From positions 1 to 64,000 of the forward strand of contig DBYZ01000016.1 in the NCBI GenBank assembly GCA_002311655.1: a DNA stretch of 64,000 nucleotides, in the 5' to 3' direction. Made by a program: the position numbers and the translations under genes. Positions 6,959-15,507 of this stretch are shown here, piece after piece (the stretch's first letter is position 1; the number at the start of each line of letters is the position of its first letter). This DNA is from Bacteroidales bacterium UBA1173 (GTDB lineage: Bacteria > Bacteroidota > Bacteroidia > Bacteroidales > F082). The notes below the pieces were generated by a model that was given only the letters and a program-made list of their open reading frames with translations, was not told the origin of the DNA and made no database searches.

Positions 6959-9763
6959 TTTTGTAGTTGGGAGCTGCACCACTTCTTTATTATATCCCTT
7001 AATCACCTCTTTAGCAAAGTCAGCGATGGTCTGAGGAGTGATGCTCTTCACGATTTCGTCGAATTCGGCATCAATGTTGATGTTGTCCTCAACTAATGTT
7101 GACATGGCGTTAATCCAGAAGCTGTTTTCTTCTTTCTTTTCAGCGCGTTTCTTATAGAGGTTTTCGACGACTTTTGTCAAATCTTCCTGTGCAGGACCGT
7201 TTGTGGCGATATCATTCAAGCCTTCGCGAACCTTGCCCATGAGTTTTTCGTACATTTCACGGTTGGTGTCGAATGCGATGAGGAAAATGTATGAGTCTTT
7301 TGGCTTGTCCATGACAGAACCGTAAACGCCAACGCCGTATGTGCCGCCTTCTTCTTCACGGATGGTGCGGGTATAGTAGATGTCCATCACATCGCTCAAA
7401 GCGTTCATGTAAATGATGTTGCGATAGTTGTAATCCATCAATCCGTTGATAGTCATGTAGATGGTGACTTTTGGATTCTGCATCTCTTTCTCATAATGGC
7501 AGATGATGTCTTTTTCTGAGATGCCGAGGTTGATGTCTTTCCATTCATTCTTGCCTTTGCCTTTCTTCAATGATGCGAGGTATTGCTCAACCAATGGCTT
7601 GAAGGTTGTCTCGTCGATGTTACCAACGAAGTAGAATGTGAAGTTGTTCGGGTCAGCGAAGCTCTTCTTGTAATATTCCATTGCCTTGGCGTAATCAATC
7701 TTGTCGATGTCCTCAACTTTTGTTCTGAGACGGAGCGGATGGTTGTTGTAAAGAACCTTGATCAATGAATCTGAGAAAGTTGTCATTGGGTTGAGCTCCT
7801 GGTTTTCAAGGGCTGCCTTTGTACGCTGAGCGTATGACTGGAATGCCTCTTCATCGGCGCGTGGTGCTGTGAAGTACAAATAGATGAGCTGCATCATGGT
7901 CTCGAGGTCTTTAGGTGAGCAGTTGCCGCTCATGCCTTCACTCATTTGGCTGATGTAAGGGTTAACGCGCACTTTCTTGCCTGCGAGGACCTTCGGGAGG
8001 TCTGTTGCGCTGAAGTTACCCACGCCGCCAAGGGTGATGACGTCGTCGAGGTTCGACAAGGTGATGTAGTCGTCCTGTGGGAGCACTGACAGACCGCCCC
8101 AGCTGCTGGCTGTGAAACGGATCTCGTCTTCTTTGAAGGTGGTCTTCTTGTAATAGACCTTCATGCCGTTGCTGAGTGTCAACAGTGTGGCGTCGAACTC
8201 TGGCATTGCTGTCTCTTTCTTGATCTTGCCTGGTTTTGGCATGTTTGCTACCATTGGACCATCGAATGTCTCTTCTTTGTATGCCTCGACTTGTGCGGCA
8301 TTGGCTGCTGTATAGATTGCGAGAATTTCTTCAACTGTCGGGAGTGTCTCGCCGTCTTTCTTAGGTGCTGTCACAGTGATGACGAGGTTGTCGTCGTGCA
8401 CGAGCTGAGCTGCCACCTGGTTGATGAGCTCGAGCGGGAGGTTAGGAATAACTTGCTGATAGAGCATGTATTCTGTCTCGATGCCCATCATAGGCTCGTT
8501 GCTGAGGAAGTTGCTCAGGCACTCGTTGACATACATACTGTTCTCGGTGTTGTTTCTCTCATTGTATTGGCTTTCAACGCGTTTCAAGAAGTCGGCTTTC
8601 GCTCTCTCATATTCTGATGCGGTGAATCCGAACTCAGCCATACGTCTGTTCTCAGTCACGAGGGCTGTGATAGCTTCGTCGATGCCGGCGGCGTCTTTTG
8701 CCATAGCCAAACTACGCCAAGAATCCTCTGTTGGGGCGATGTAGTAGTTTGTATAATAGCTGTAGCCGTATACGAATGGAGGGTTGGCTTTCTGGGTGAT
8801 TTCCTGCAAGCGGTTGATCTCCATGCTGCTGATGATGCTGAGCATATACTGTGCCATCCAGTAGTTGACGTCATTCTTCAATGAATCTGGTGTGGCTTCG
8901 GTCTTATAGTAAAGAACAACGCTGTATTCTGTTGCCTCAGGGTCTGATGCGATGGCAATGATAGGCTCTACGTTGTCTTCAATCATGAACTGCGGTCTTG
9001 GTGCCGGGTCGACTGGAGCCTTGATGTCTGCGAACATCTCTTTGATGCGTGCCTCGATAGCGTCGACGTCGACATCACCGACGATGATGATGCCTTGGAG
9101 GTCTGGACGATACCATTTGTGATAGTAGTCGCGGAGTGTCTGATACTCGAAGTTGGCGACGACTTCCGGAAGGCCGCCTGGCAGACGGTTTGCGTATGGG
9201 CTGTTAGGATACATCACAGGAAGGATGGTTTCCATGATACGCTGGTCAGCGTCTTCACGTGTGCGGAGCTCCTCGAGGATGACACCACGTTCGTTGTCGA
9301 TCTCCTCTTCCTGAAGTGCGATGAAACTTGACCAGTCGTGGAGGATGAGCAAGCAGGTGTCAACCAATCCAGGAAGTGTGGTAGGGACGTTGGTCACCAT
9401 GTACACTGTCTGGTCGATGCCTGTACCTGCGTTGAGGTTTTCACCGAATTTGATACCGCGGCTCTGGAGGTATTCGCGGAGCATCATGCCTGGAAGGTTG
9501 GTGGTTCCGTTGAATGCCATGTGCTCGAGGAAGTGGGCGAGACCACGCTGGCTCTCTTCTTCAAGAACTGAACCGACTTTCTGTGCGATGTAGAAATCAG
9601 CACGCTGGGCTGGCTTCTCGTTGTGACGGATGTAGTAAGTCAAGCCGTTGTCGAGTTTTCCGACTCTTACGTTCGGGTCCATCGGACACGGCATCGCCAT
9701 CTGGGCGAAACTTGTCACTGCCATTGCGACAATGAACAATGCTGTGAATAGGATTTTTTTCAT
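6956..9763 (-). CDS. M16 family zinc metallopeptidase (pitrilysin-type), secreted
   Basis: A 935-aa protein with a signal peptide (MKKILFTALFIVAMAVTSFA, then QMAMPCPMDP), so it acts in the periplasm or outer-membrane space. The first M16 domain carries the inverted zinc motif H77-F-L-E80-H81, and the downstream NERGVILEELRTRED segment supplies the third ligand Glu. A second, catalytically silent M16 domain occupies the C-terminal half. The length of ~930 aa is typical of two-unit M16 peptidases. These enzymes degrade peptides inside a clam-shell chamber; the substrate here is unknown. It ends in a heptad array, with a further array between it and rsmG. Confidence 0.92.
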   Translation of the reverse strand: MKKILFTALFIVAMAVTSFAQMAMPCPMDPNVRVGKLDNGLTYYIRHNEKPAQRADFYIAQKVGSVLEEESQRGLAHFLEHMAFNGTTNLPGMMLREYLQSRGIKFGENLNAGTGIDQTVYMVTNVPTTLPGLVDTCLLILHDWSSFIALQEEEIDNERGVILEELRTREDADQRIMETILPVMYPNSPYANRLPGGLPEVVANFEYQTLRDYYHKWYRPDLQGIIIVGDVDVDAIEARIKEMFADIKAPVDPAPRPQFMIEDNVEPIIAIASDPEATEYSVVLYYKTEATPDSLKNDVNYWMAQYMLSIISSMEINRLQEITQKANPPFVYGYSYYTNYYIAPTEDSWRSLAMAKDAAGIDEAITALVTENRRMAEFGFTASEYERAKADFLKRVESQYNERNNTENSMYVNECLSNFLSNEPMMGIETEYMLYQQVIPNLPLELINQVAAQLVHDDNLVITVTAPKKDGETLPTVEEILAIYTAANAAQVEAYKEETFDGPMVANMPKPGKIKKETAMPEFDATLLTLSNGMKVYYKKTTFKEDEIRFTASSWGGLSVLPQDDYITLSNLDDVITLGGVGNFSATDLPKVLAGKKVRVNPYISQMSEGMSGNCSPKDLETMMQLIYLYFTAPRADEEAFQSYAQRTKAALENQELNPMTTFSDSLIKVLYNNHPLRLRTKVEDIDKIDYAKAMEYYKKSFADPNNFTFYFVGNIDETTFKPLVEQYLASLKKGKGKNEWKDINLGISEKDIICHYEKEMQNPKVTIYMTINGLMDYNYRNIIYMNALSDVMDIYYTRTIREEEGGTYGVGVYGSVMDKPKDSYIFLIAFDTNREMYEKLMGKVREGLNDIATNGPAQEDLTKVVENLYKKRAEKKEENSFWINAMSTLVEDNINIDAEFDEIVKSITPQTIADFAKEVIKGYNKEVVQLPTTK

Positions 9764-9798
9764 TTTTAAAAAATTAATTTATTGATTTATAACTAATT

Positions 9799-9831
9799 AA
9801 CTTCAAACTTCAAACTTCAAACTTCAAACTA
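9799..9831 (-). repeat. Heptanucleotide array at the rsmG stop codon (TTTGAAG type)
   Basis: On the minus strand TAG is followed by four consecutive TTTGAAG units. The TAG (9829-9831) is the rsmG stop codon. This is the cleanest copy of the array in the window. Confidence 0.8.
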
Positions 9832-10455
9832 AAAAAGGTGTATCACATACTTCTCCACAAAATACGGCTCCTCATACCACTTAGTAATCGACGTGCTCTT
9901 CCTCTTCCAGTTCTTCGGCACGTTTCTCAACTCTTCCTCGATGTCGCCTCCTTTTAAATATAAGATGCCGCCTGCCTCAATGTCGTTGGTGACACGTAGC
10001 TTGTTGTTGCACCATTTTACAAAGTCTGGCAACTGGGTCACGGCACGACTGACTATCACGTCGAATTTCTCTTTGATGTTTTCCGCACGTTCCTGAATGG
10101 CTGTAACATTCTGTAAATCAAGCTTTTCAACCACGTCTTGCACGACTTTTATCTTCTTGCCGATGCTGTCTACAAGCAAAAACTTGGTCTGTGGAAACAT
10201 GATCGCCAAAGGAATTCCAGGAAAACCGCCTCCTGTTCCGATGTCGAGGACCTTCATGCCTGGTAACAACTCGAAATATTTGGCGATAGCCAGGGAATGC
10301 AGGACATGATGCTCGTAAAAATTGTCCATGTCCTTCCTCGAAATGAGGTTGATTTTGCTGTTCCAGTCCTCGTAAAGCGGCGCAAGCTGTTCATACTGAG
10401 ACATTTGCGCTTCAGTCAGACTTGGAAAATATTTTTTAATTATCTGGTTATCCAT
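9829..10455 (-). CDS. rsmG: 16S rRNA (guanine527-N7) methyltransferase RsmG (GidB)
   Basis: It methylates N7 of G527 in 16S rRNA using S-adenosylmethionine. The 208-aa protein contains the SAM-binding motif VLDIGTGGGFPGIPLAI, the N-terminal NLISRKDMDNFYEHHVLHSL helix typical of RsmG, and VSRAVTQLPDFVKWC. I chose the ATG at 10455 (MDNQIIKKYFP). A -7 box TATTTTTG lies at 10463-10470, so transcription should start only a few bases before this ATG. The in-frame starts at 10461 and 10473 would fall at or before the transcript's 5' end. It is divergent from the glucosaminidase gene at 10569. Confidence 0.93.
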   Translation of the reverse strand: MDNQIIKKYFPSLTEAQMSQYEQLAPLYEDWNSKINLISRKDMDNFYEHHVLHSLAIAKYFELLPGMKVLDIGTGGGFPGIPLAIMFPQTKFLLVDSIGKKIKVVQDVVEKLDLQNVTAIQERAENIKEKFDVIVSRAVTQLPDFVKWCNNKLRVTNDIEAGGILYLKGGDIEEELRNVPKNWKRKSTSITKWYEEPYFVEKYVIHLF

Positions 10456-10462
10456 AATCATG

Positions 10463-10470
10463 CAAAAATA
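10463..10470 (-). promoter_or_regulatory. -7 box of the rsmG promoter
   Basis: TATTTTTG on the minus strand matches TAnnTTTG. No convincing -33 box is visible. Its distance to the ATG at 10455 implies a leaderless or nearly leaderless mRNA. Confidence 0.5.
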
Positions 10471-10568
10471 CAAAAATTAATTTATTAAAAATAAATTAGG
10501 TGGAAAAATCGAAAAAAACTTTATGTGAATATATAAAATTTGTAATTTTACACGTTTTTTGAAAGAAA

Positions 10569-11594
10569 ATGGCAGGAAAAATCCGATATATTGTATTGCT
10601 TCTTCTGGTTGTCGCCGGTTTATTCGCATTCTCGCAAAACACCCAGAAAAAGAAGGAAACGCTTGATTATATTGAGCGATACAAGGATATTGCGATGGAG
10701 GAGATGCAAAAAGATAAGATTCCTGCCTCGATAACTCTGGCACAAGGTATTCTGGAGTCGGGAAACGGTCAGAGCAAGCTGGCGAAACAGGGCAACAACC
10801 ACTTCGGAATAAAATGCCACTCCGACTGGAAAGGCAAACGGATGCATCAGGACGACGACGCGCCTAACGAGTGCTTCAGAGTGTATGAAAATGCGGAGGA
10901 TTCGTATCGCGACCATTCGAAATTCTTGAAAAACGGGACCAGATACAAGTCGTTGTTTGAACTGAGCATCACCGACTACAAAGGTTGGGCGAAAGGCTTG
11001 AAAAAGGCAGGTTACGCTACACTTCCGACATACGCGACGGTGCTGATAAATCTTATTGAGACCTACGATTTGCAGCAATACGACCAGATGGTGGTCAGCG
11101 GGAAGTTTAAAAGAAAATCTTCGAAAACTGCTGACAAGCCTGCAAAGCCAGCTAAACCGGTGAAGCCTGCGAAAACCAAGAAATCAAAAGGCAATGCCAA
11201 GTCGTATGCCGTGCCTGATTTGTCAACTCATAAAGCCATAGAGGTGACCGCAGGCCATCATTTCATCAAGGAGAATTTTGGCGTAGAGTTCATTGTCACA
11301 AAAGAAAATGATAATCTGTCATCTCTTGCCAAAGAGTTGAAGATATATGAATATCAATTGGTTAAGTATAATAACCTTGGCAGTAAGAGGACGTTCTCGG
11401 AAGGCGAGATTCTGTATATTCAGCCGAAACGTCGCAGAGCACCGAGCGGATATAATGTTCACGTTGTAAAATATGGCGAGACTTTGGAAGACATCTCCAA
11501 TATGTATGCCGTGCGGTTGGGTCGTCTTTATAAGATGAACGGTTTCGACAAGACTTATCTGATAAGTGTCGGAGAGGAGATAAAACTAAGGTAG
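10569..11594 (+). CDS. LysM-containing N-acetylglucosaminidase (FlgJ / GH73-type)
   Basis: A peptidoglycan hydrolase predicted to cut N-acetylglucosaminyl linkages. The 341-aa protein begins with a signal anchor (IVLLLLVVAGLFAFS). The glucosaminidase domain (about 35-175) contains the catalytic-Glu motif AQGILESG (Glu63), NNHFGIKCH, and the YRDHSKFL and LKKAGYAT signatures. A Lys/Pro/Ala-rich linker (about 185-220) leads to two LysM domains (about 238-291 and 296-341) that would bind glycan. It runs divergently from rsmG. Its TAG stop begins the heptad array/terminator shared with convergent uvrA. The likely role is cell-wall remodelling or daughter-cell separation. Confidence 0.9.
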   Translation: MAGKIRYIVLLLLVVAGLFAFSQNTQKKKETLDYIERYKDIAMEEMQKDKIPASITLAQGILESGNGQSKLAKQGNNHFGIKCHSDWKGKRMHQDDDAPNECFRVYENAEDSYRDHSKFLKNGTRYKSLFELSITDYKGWAKGLKKAGYATLPTYATVLINLIETYDLQQYDQMVVSGKFKRKSSKTADKPAKPAKPVKPAKTKKSKGNAKSYAVPDLSTHKAIEVTAGHHFIKENFGVEFIVTKENDNLSSLAKELKIYEYQLVKYNNLGSKRTFSEGEILYIQPKRRRAPSGYNVHVVKYGETLEDISNMYAVRLGRLYKMNGFDKTYLISVGEEIKLR

Positions 11595-11646
11595 TTTGGA
11601 GTTTGAAGTGTGGAGTGTGGAGTTACTTCAAACTCCACACTTCAAA
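11592..11646. terminator. Heptad array forming a shared bidirectional terminator
   Basis: Starting at the TAG stop of the glucosaminidase gene, the plus strand reads TAG TTTGGAG TTTGAAG TGTGGAG TGTGGAG. Inverted heptads then run back towards uvrA. The 15-nt segment 602-616 (TTTGAAGTGTGGAGT, all +11000) is perfectly complementary to 632-646. This gives a strong hairpin between the two convergent genes, whose stops both touch the element (uvrA TGA at 11642-11644). Confidence 0.7.
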
Positions 11647-14485
11647 TTTCACATTTTAGATATTTTGCGGTGTAACCGACAGCTTTTTTCACTATTTCTT
11701 CTGGTGTGCCTTGGCACAAAATCATGCCGCCGCGCTCGCCGCCTTCAGGTCCCATGTCGATGATGTAATCAGCCATCTTGATGACATCCATATTATGCTC
11801 GATGATGAGTACGGTGTTACCTTTGTTCACGAGTTTGTTGAGTACCTCCATCAGAATCTTGATGTCTTCGAAATGCAGTCCCGTTGTAGGTTCGTCGAGG
11901 ATGTACAAGGTGCGTCCGGTGTCACGTTTCGACAGTTCAGTGGCAAGTTTTACGCGCTGAGCCTCGCCTCCCGAAAGCGTCGTCGATGGCTGCCCCAAGG
12001 TGATGTAACCGAGTCCTACATCTTGCAACGTCTTGATTTTCTGTAAGATACTCGGGAAGTTCTCAAAGAATACCACTGCCTCGTCTATTGTCAGATTCAG
12101 CACATCGTTGATTGATTTTCCTTTGAAACGGACCTCCAATGTCTCGCGGTTGTAGCGTTTTCCTTGGCATGTCTCGCATTGTACCTGCACGTCGGGCAAA
12201 AAGTTCATCTCGATGACTCTGACGCCTGCTCCTTGGCATGTCTCACAACGGCCGCCTTTCACATTGAATGAGAAACGTCCCGATTTATAGCCTCTGATCT
12301 TCGACTCTGGCAGCTCTCCGTACAGTTTCCTTATGTCGTCGAACACCTTGGTGTATGTCGCCGGATTCGAACGTGGCGTCTTGCCGATAGGCGCCTGGTC
12401 TATTTCTATGACTTTATCAATAAACTCAAGGCCTTCGATGCGGTCGTAAGGTAAAGGATTCTTCTCCGAACGATAGAAATGCTTGCTCAGGATAGGGTAG
12501 AGCGTCTCGTTGATGAGCGTCGACTTGCCTGAACCGGAAACGCCTGTAACACAGACCATTACACCAAGCGGCAGATCTAAATCGACGTTCTTGAGGTTGT
12601 GACCGCTGGCGTTATATATTTTAAGGTGCTGCCCCTCGAAAGGCTTGCGTCTCATCGACGGCACCTCAATCTTTTTCTTGCCTCTGAGATAGTCGCAGGT
12701 GAGTCCTTTGCCGTGCATAGCCTCCTTCGGAGTGCCTTGAAATACTACGTTTCCGCCGTTGACTCCAGCACCTGGCCCGATATCGATGAGATGGTCGGCG
12801 GCAAGCATGGTGTCTTTGTCGTGTTCCACTACGATGATGCTGTTGCCGATGTCGCGTAACTCCTTCAACGACTGTATAAGTCTATGATTATCACGCTGAT
12901 GCAAGCCGATGGATGGCTCGTCGAGGATGTATAGGATACCCGTCAGCTGTGAGCCTATCTGTGTTGCAAGTCGAATGCGCTGCGATTCTCCACCCGATAA
13001 GCTCTTCGCCGGACGGTTCATGTTCAGATAATCGATGCCGACGTTGAGCAAAAAACTGATTCTTTTCTTGATTTCACTGAGGATGTCGTGCGAGATCTCC
13101 TTCTGTTTCTCGTCGAGATGCTTCGGAAGGTCGTCGAGCCACTGGGATAACGAGTTGACATCCATCTCGGCAAGCTCGGCGATGTTTTTGCCGTTAAGAC
13201 GGAAGTAAAGCGCCTCTTTTTTGAGTCTTTGTCCATGACACTCAGGACATTCCGTCTCGTTCATGAAACTGTTCGCCCATTTCAGTATCGACGCCGGCGC
13301 GTTCTCCTCGTTCATCTTCCTGATGACGTTGACAACACCTTCAAATGGTGTGGAATATGTGGACTGTGTGCCGAGATATTCTCTCGTGACCGTGAACGAC
13401 TCGCTGCTTCCGTACAGTATGATGCTCATGGCGTTTTCAGGAATCTCGCTAATCGGCGTGTCAAGCGTGAAACCGTATCTCGCCCCAATTGCCTCAAGTT
13501 GACTGAAAACACTGTTGTTCTTGTATTCTCCGAGAGGAGCGAGACCGCCTTTGCGGAGACTCAGACTCGGGTCGGGGATGATTTTGTTCATGTCGACCTG
13601 GATGATGGTGCCGAGGCCGTTGCATTTCGGACAGGCACCATAAGGAGAGTTGAAACTGAACGTGTTAGGCTCCGGATCTTGATATGCGATGCCGGTAGTG
13701 GGACACATCAAAAGCTTGCTGAAATATCGTGCGTCGCTGGTGCTTTCTTCAAGCACCATCAGCATGCCCTTGCCACGGCGGAAAGCTGTCTCCACCGATT
13801 TTACTATGCGTTCTTTGTTGTCTTCGTGAACCTGCAACCTGTCGATAACTATCTCAATATCATGGGTTTTGTATCGGTCAAGCTGCATGCCGTAGGTGAG
13901 CTCTCGAATCTCGCCGTCGACACGTACCTTAATATATCCTTGTTGGCGAATCTGCTCGAACAAATCTCTGTAATGACCTTTTCGTCCTCTGATGACAGGA
14001 GCTAACACGTTGATTCTCTTGTCTTTGTATTGCTCCATTATCATCTGTGTGATTTGTTCCTCAGAGTATCTGACCATCTTCTCGCCGGTGTTGTAGGAAT
14101 ACGGTACCGACGCGCGAGCGTAGAGCAGTCGCATGAAATCGTAAATCTCAGTGATAGTCCCGACAGTTGAGCGGGGGTTGCGGTTTACTGATTTCTGCTC
14201 AATGGAGATGACAGGGGAGAGGCCGCGGATCTCATCGACATCAGGACGTTCCATGCTGCCGATAAACTGGCGGGCGTATGCTGAAAACGACTCCATGTAA
14301 CGGCGCTGACCCTCGGCGTATATCGTCTCGAAAGCAAGCGACGATTTGCCGGAGCCACTGAGTCCCGTAATCACCACAAATTGATCGCGCGGAATGCGTA
14401 AGTCAATGTTTTTCAAATTGTTCTCACGCGCTCCGTAAATCTCGATGTATTCGTCTTCAGCGATATTTCTGTTTTTCTCTGTCAT
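11642..14485 (-). CDS. uvrA: Excinuclease ABC subunit A (UvrA)
   Basis: The damage-recognition ATPase of nucleotide excision repair. The 947-aa protein has two ABC cassettes: Walker A GLSGSGKSSLAF near residue 45 and GVSGSGKSTL near 645, with signature motifs LSGGESQRIRLA and LSGGEAQRVKLA. Zinc-finger cysteines appear in CPKCNGLG and CETCQGAG/CETCQGKRYN, and the DEPSIGLH and DEPTTGLH Walker B sites are present. I chose the ATG at 14485 over an in-frame TTG one codon earlier. It sits 5 nt downstream of the lytic transglycosylase gene, as the third gene of an lpdA-slt-uvrA run. Confidence 0.97.
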   Translation of the reverse strand: MTEKNRNIAEDEYIEIYGARENNLKNIDLRIPRDQFVVITGLSGSGKSSLAFETIYAEGQRRYMESFSAYARQFIGSMERPDVDEIRGLSPVISIEQKSVNRNPRSTVGTITEIYDFMRLLYARASVPYSYNTGEKMVRYSEEQITQMIMEQYKDKRINVLAPVIRGRKGHYRDLFEQIRQQGYIKVRVDGEIRELTYGMQLDRYKTHDIEIVIDRLQVHEDNKERIVKSVETAFRRGKGMLMVLEESTSDARYFSKLLMCPTTGIAYQDPEPNTFSFNSPYGACPKCNGLGTIIQVDMNKIIPDPSLSLRKGGLAPLGEYKNNSVFSQLEAIGARYGFTLDTPISEIPENAMSIILYGSSESFTVTREYLGTQSTYSTPFEGVVNVIRKMNEENAPASILKWANSFMNETECPECHGQRLKKEALYFRLNGKNIAELAEMDVNSLSQWLDDLPKHLDEKQKEISHDILSEIKKRISFLLNVGIDYLNMNRPAKSLSGGESQRIRLATQIGSQLTGILYILDEPSIGLHQRDNHRLIQSLKELRDIGNSIIVVEHDKDTMLAADHLIDIGPGAGVNGGNVVFQGTPKEAMHGKGLTCDYLRGKKKIEVPSMRRKPFEGQHLKIYNASGHNLKNVDLDLPLGVMVCVTGVSGSGKSTLINETLYPILSKHFYRSEKNPLPYDRIEGLEFIDKVIEIDQAPIGKTPRSNPATYTKVFDDIRKLYGELPESKIRGYKSGRFSFNVKGGRCETCQGAGVRVIEMNFLPDVQVQCETCQGKRYNRETLEVRFKGKSINDVLNLTIDEAVVFFENFPSILQKIKTLQDVGLGYITLGQPSTTLSGGEAQRVKLATELSKRDTGRTLYILDEPTTGLHFEDIKILMEVLNKLVNKGNTVLIIEHNMDVIKMADYIIDMGPEGGERGGMILCQGTPEEIVKKAVGYTAKYLKCEI

Positions 14486-14490
14486 CAAAA

Positions 14491-15507
14491 TCAGTTCAAT
14501 TCTTCAATTATGCTGTCGTTTTCAAAATTCATGATGTAGCCGCCTGTAGCCTCGTTGCAATAATCTGCCGTGAGGTCGAAAGGCCTTTTCGGAATCTTGA
14601 TCTCGTATACCTCTCCTTTCCTGATTTTCAATGAGTTGGAACGAAGCCAAGGGTTGAAAATCTTGAGTAGCTTGTAGGTTATATCATGCTCAATTGCGAA
14701 ATCAGCCCAACTCTCTACACTTTTGTCGACAACGACAGTTTTGTATCTAAATGGTTGATATTCAAGATTTTTGCTGACATAAATGCCGTATTGCTCCGGG
14801 TTCTCGAGAATGGTCTTGAAAGCCAGAATCCTGAAGATGTAACGCTCGGTTTCATCAGCCATGAGCAAATCGTAGTAGGAGTGTACTTTCTGTTCTTTTA
14901 AGAATTTGTTCAGACGTCGTGTTCCTGCGTTGAACGATGCTGCGACAAGCGTCCAGTTGTGGTACATCTCATACGATTTCAGGAAATAACGGCATGCCGC
15001 TTCTGTCTCGAGTTCCACATTGTATCGCATGTCGACATCTTTGTTAATCTCGAGTCCGAATTCCTTTCCTGTGCGTTCCATAAACTGCCAGAAACCTACT
15101 GCTCCTGCTGGTGAAACGGCGTTTGTGAGTGTGCTTTCCGCCACGCAGAGATATTTGAAGTCGTCAGGGACGCCGTATTTTCTCAAGATAGGCTCGATGA
15201 CCGGAAACCAACGCGATGAACGTTTCACGAGGAGCATGGTGTTGCTGTGGAAATAGCATGTCGACAACAGCTCGCGCTCGTAGCGCTCGCGTATGTTGAA
15301 CATCTCCAAAGGCACACGCTCGCCCGCGAAAGTGATGTCGTCGGTGAACTCGATGTCGTTGCTGCGAAGGGCTATCTGTTCAAGAGAAACAGGACGTTTC
15401 GAGGCAATTCGCAGTGCCCTGACGCCTACAACACAAGCCACAATAGCAGCTAATCCGACCACCAGAACGGCGATCTGGAGTGCAAGTACTACTTTTTTGT
15501 TGTCCAT
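14491..15507 (-). CDS. Membrane-anchored lytic transglycosylase (SLT domain)
   Basis: It is predicted to cleave peptidoglycan glycan strands non-hydrolytically, leaving 1,6-anhydro-MurNAc ends. The 338-aa protein has one N-terminal membrane helix (VVLALQIAVLVVGLAAIVACVV) and an SLT domain (about 95-225) with catalytic Glu124 in CVAESTLTNAVSPAGAVGFWQFM. The ASFNAGTRRLNKFL segment is typical of MltD-like enzymes. A C-terminal segment (about 245-320) looks like a degenerate LysM region. Its ATG overlaps the lpdA stop by one base (TAATG), indicating translational coupling. The link with lpdA and uvrA is probably positional only. Confidence 0.88.
   Translation of the reverse strand: MDNKKVVLALQIAVLVVGLAAIVACVVGVRALRIASKRPVSLEQIALRSNDIEFTDDITFAGERVPLEMFNIRERYERELLSTCYFHSNTMLLVKRSSRWFPVIEPILRKYGVPDDFKYLCVAESTLTNAVSPAGAVGFWQFMERTGKEFGLEINKDVDMRYNVELETEAACRYFLKSYEMYHNWTLVAASFNAGTRRLNKFLKEQKVHSYYDLLMADETERYIFRILAFKTILENPEQYGIYVSKNLEYQPFRYKTVVVDKSVESWADFAIEHDITYKLLKIFNPWLRSNSLKIRKGEVYEIKIPKRPFDLTADYCNEATGGYIMNFENDSIIEELN

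Noticed and set aside
13229..14005. 258-codon open frame antisense to uvrA
   Set aside because: It lies wholly within the highly conserved uvrA gene on the other strand and shows no recognisable domain. Long antisense frames are expected from codon bias.
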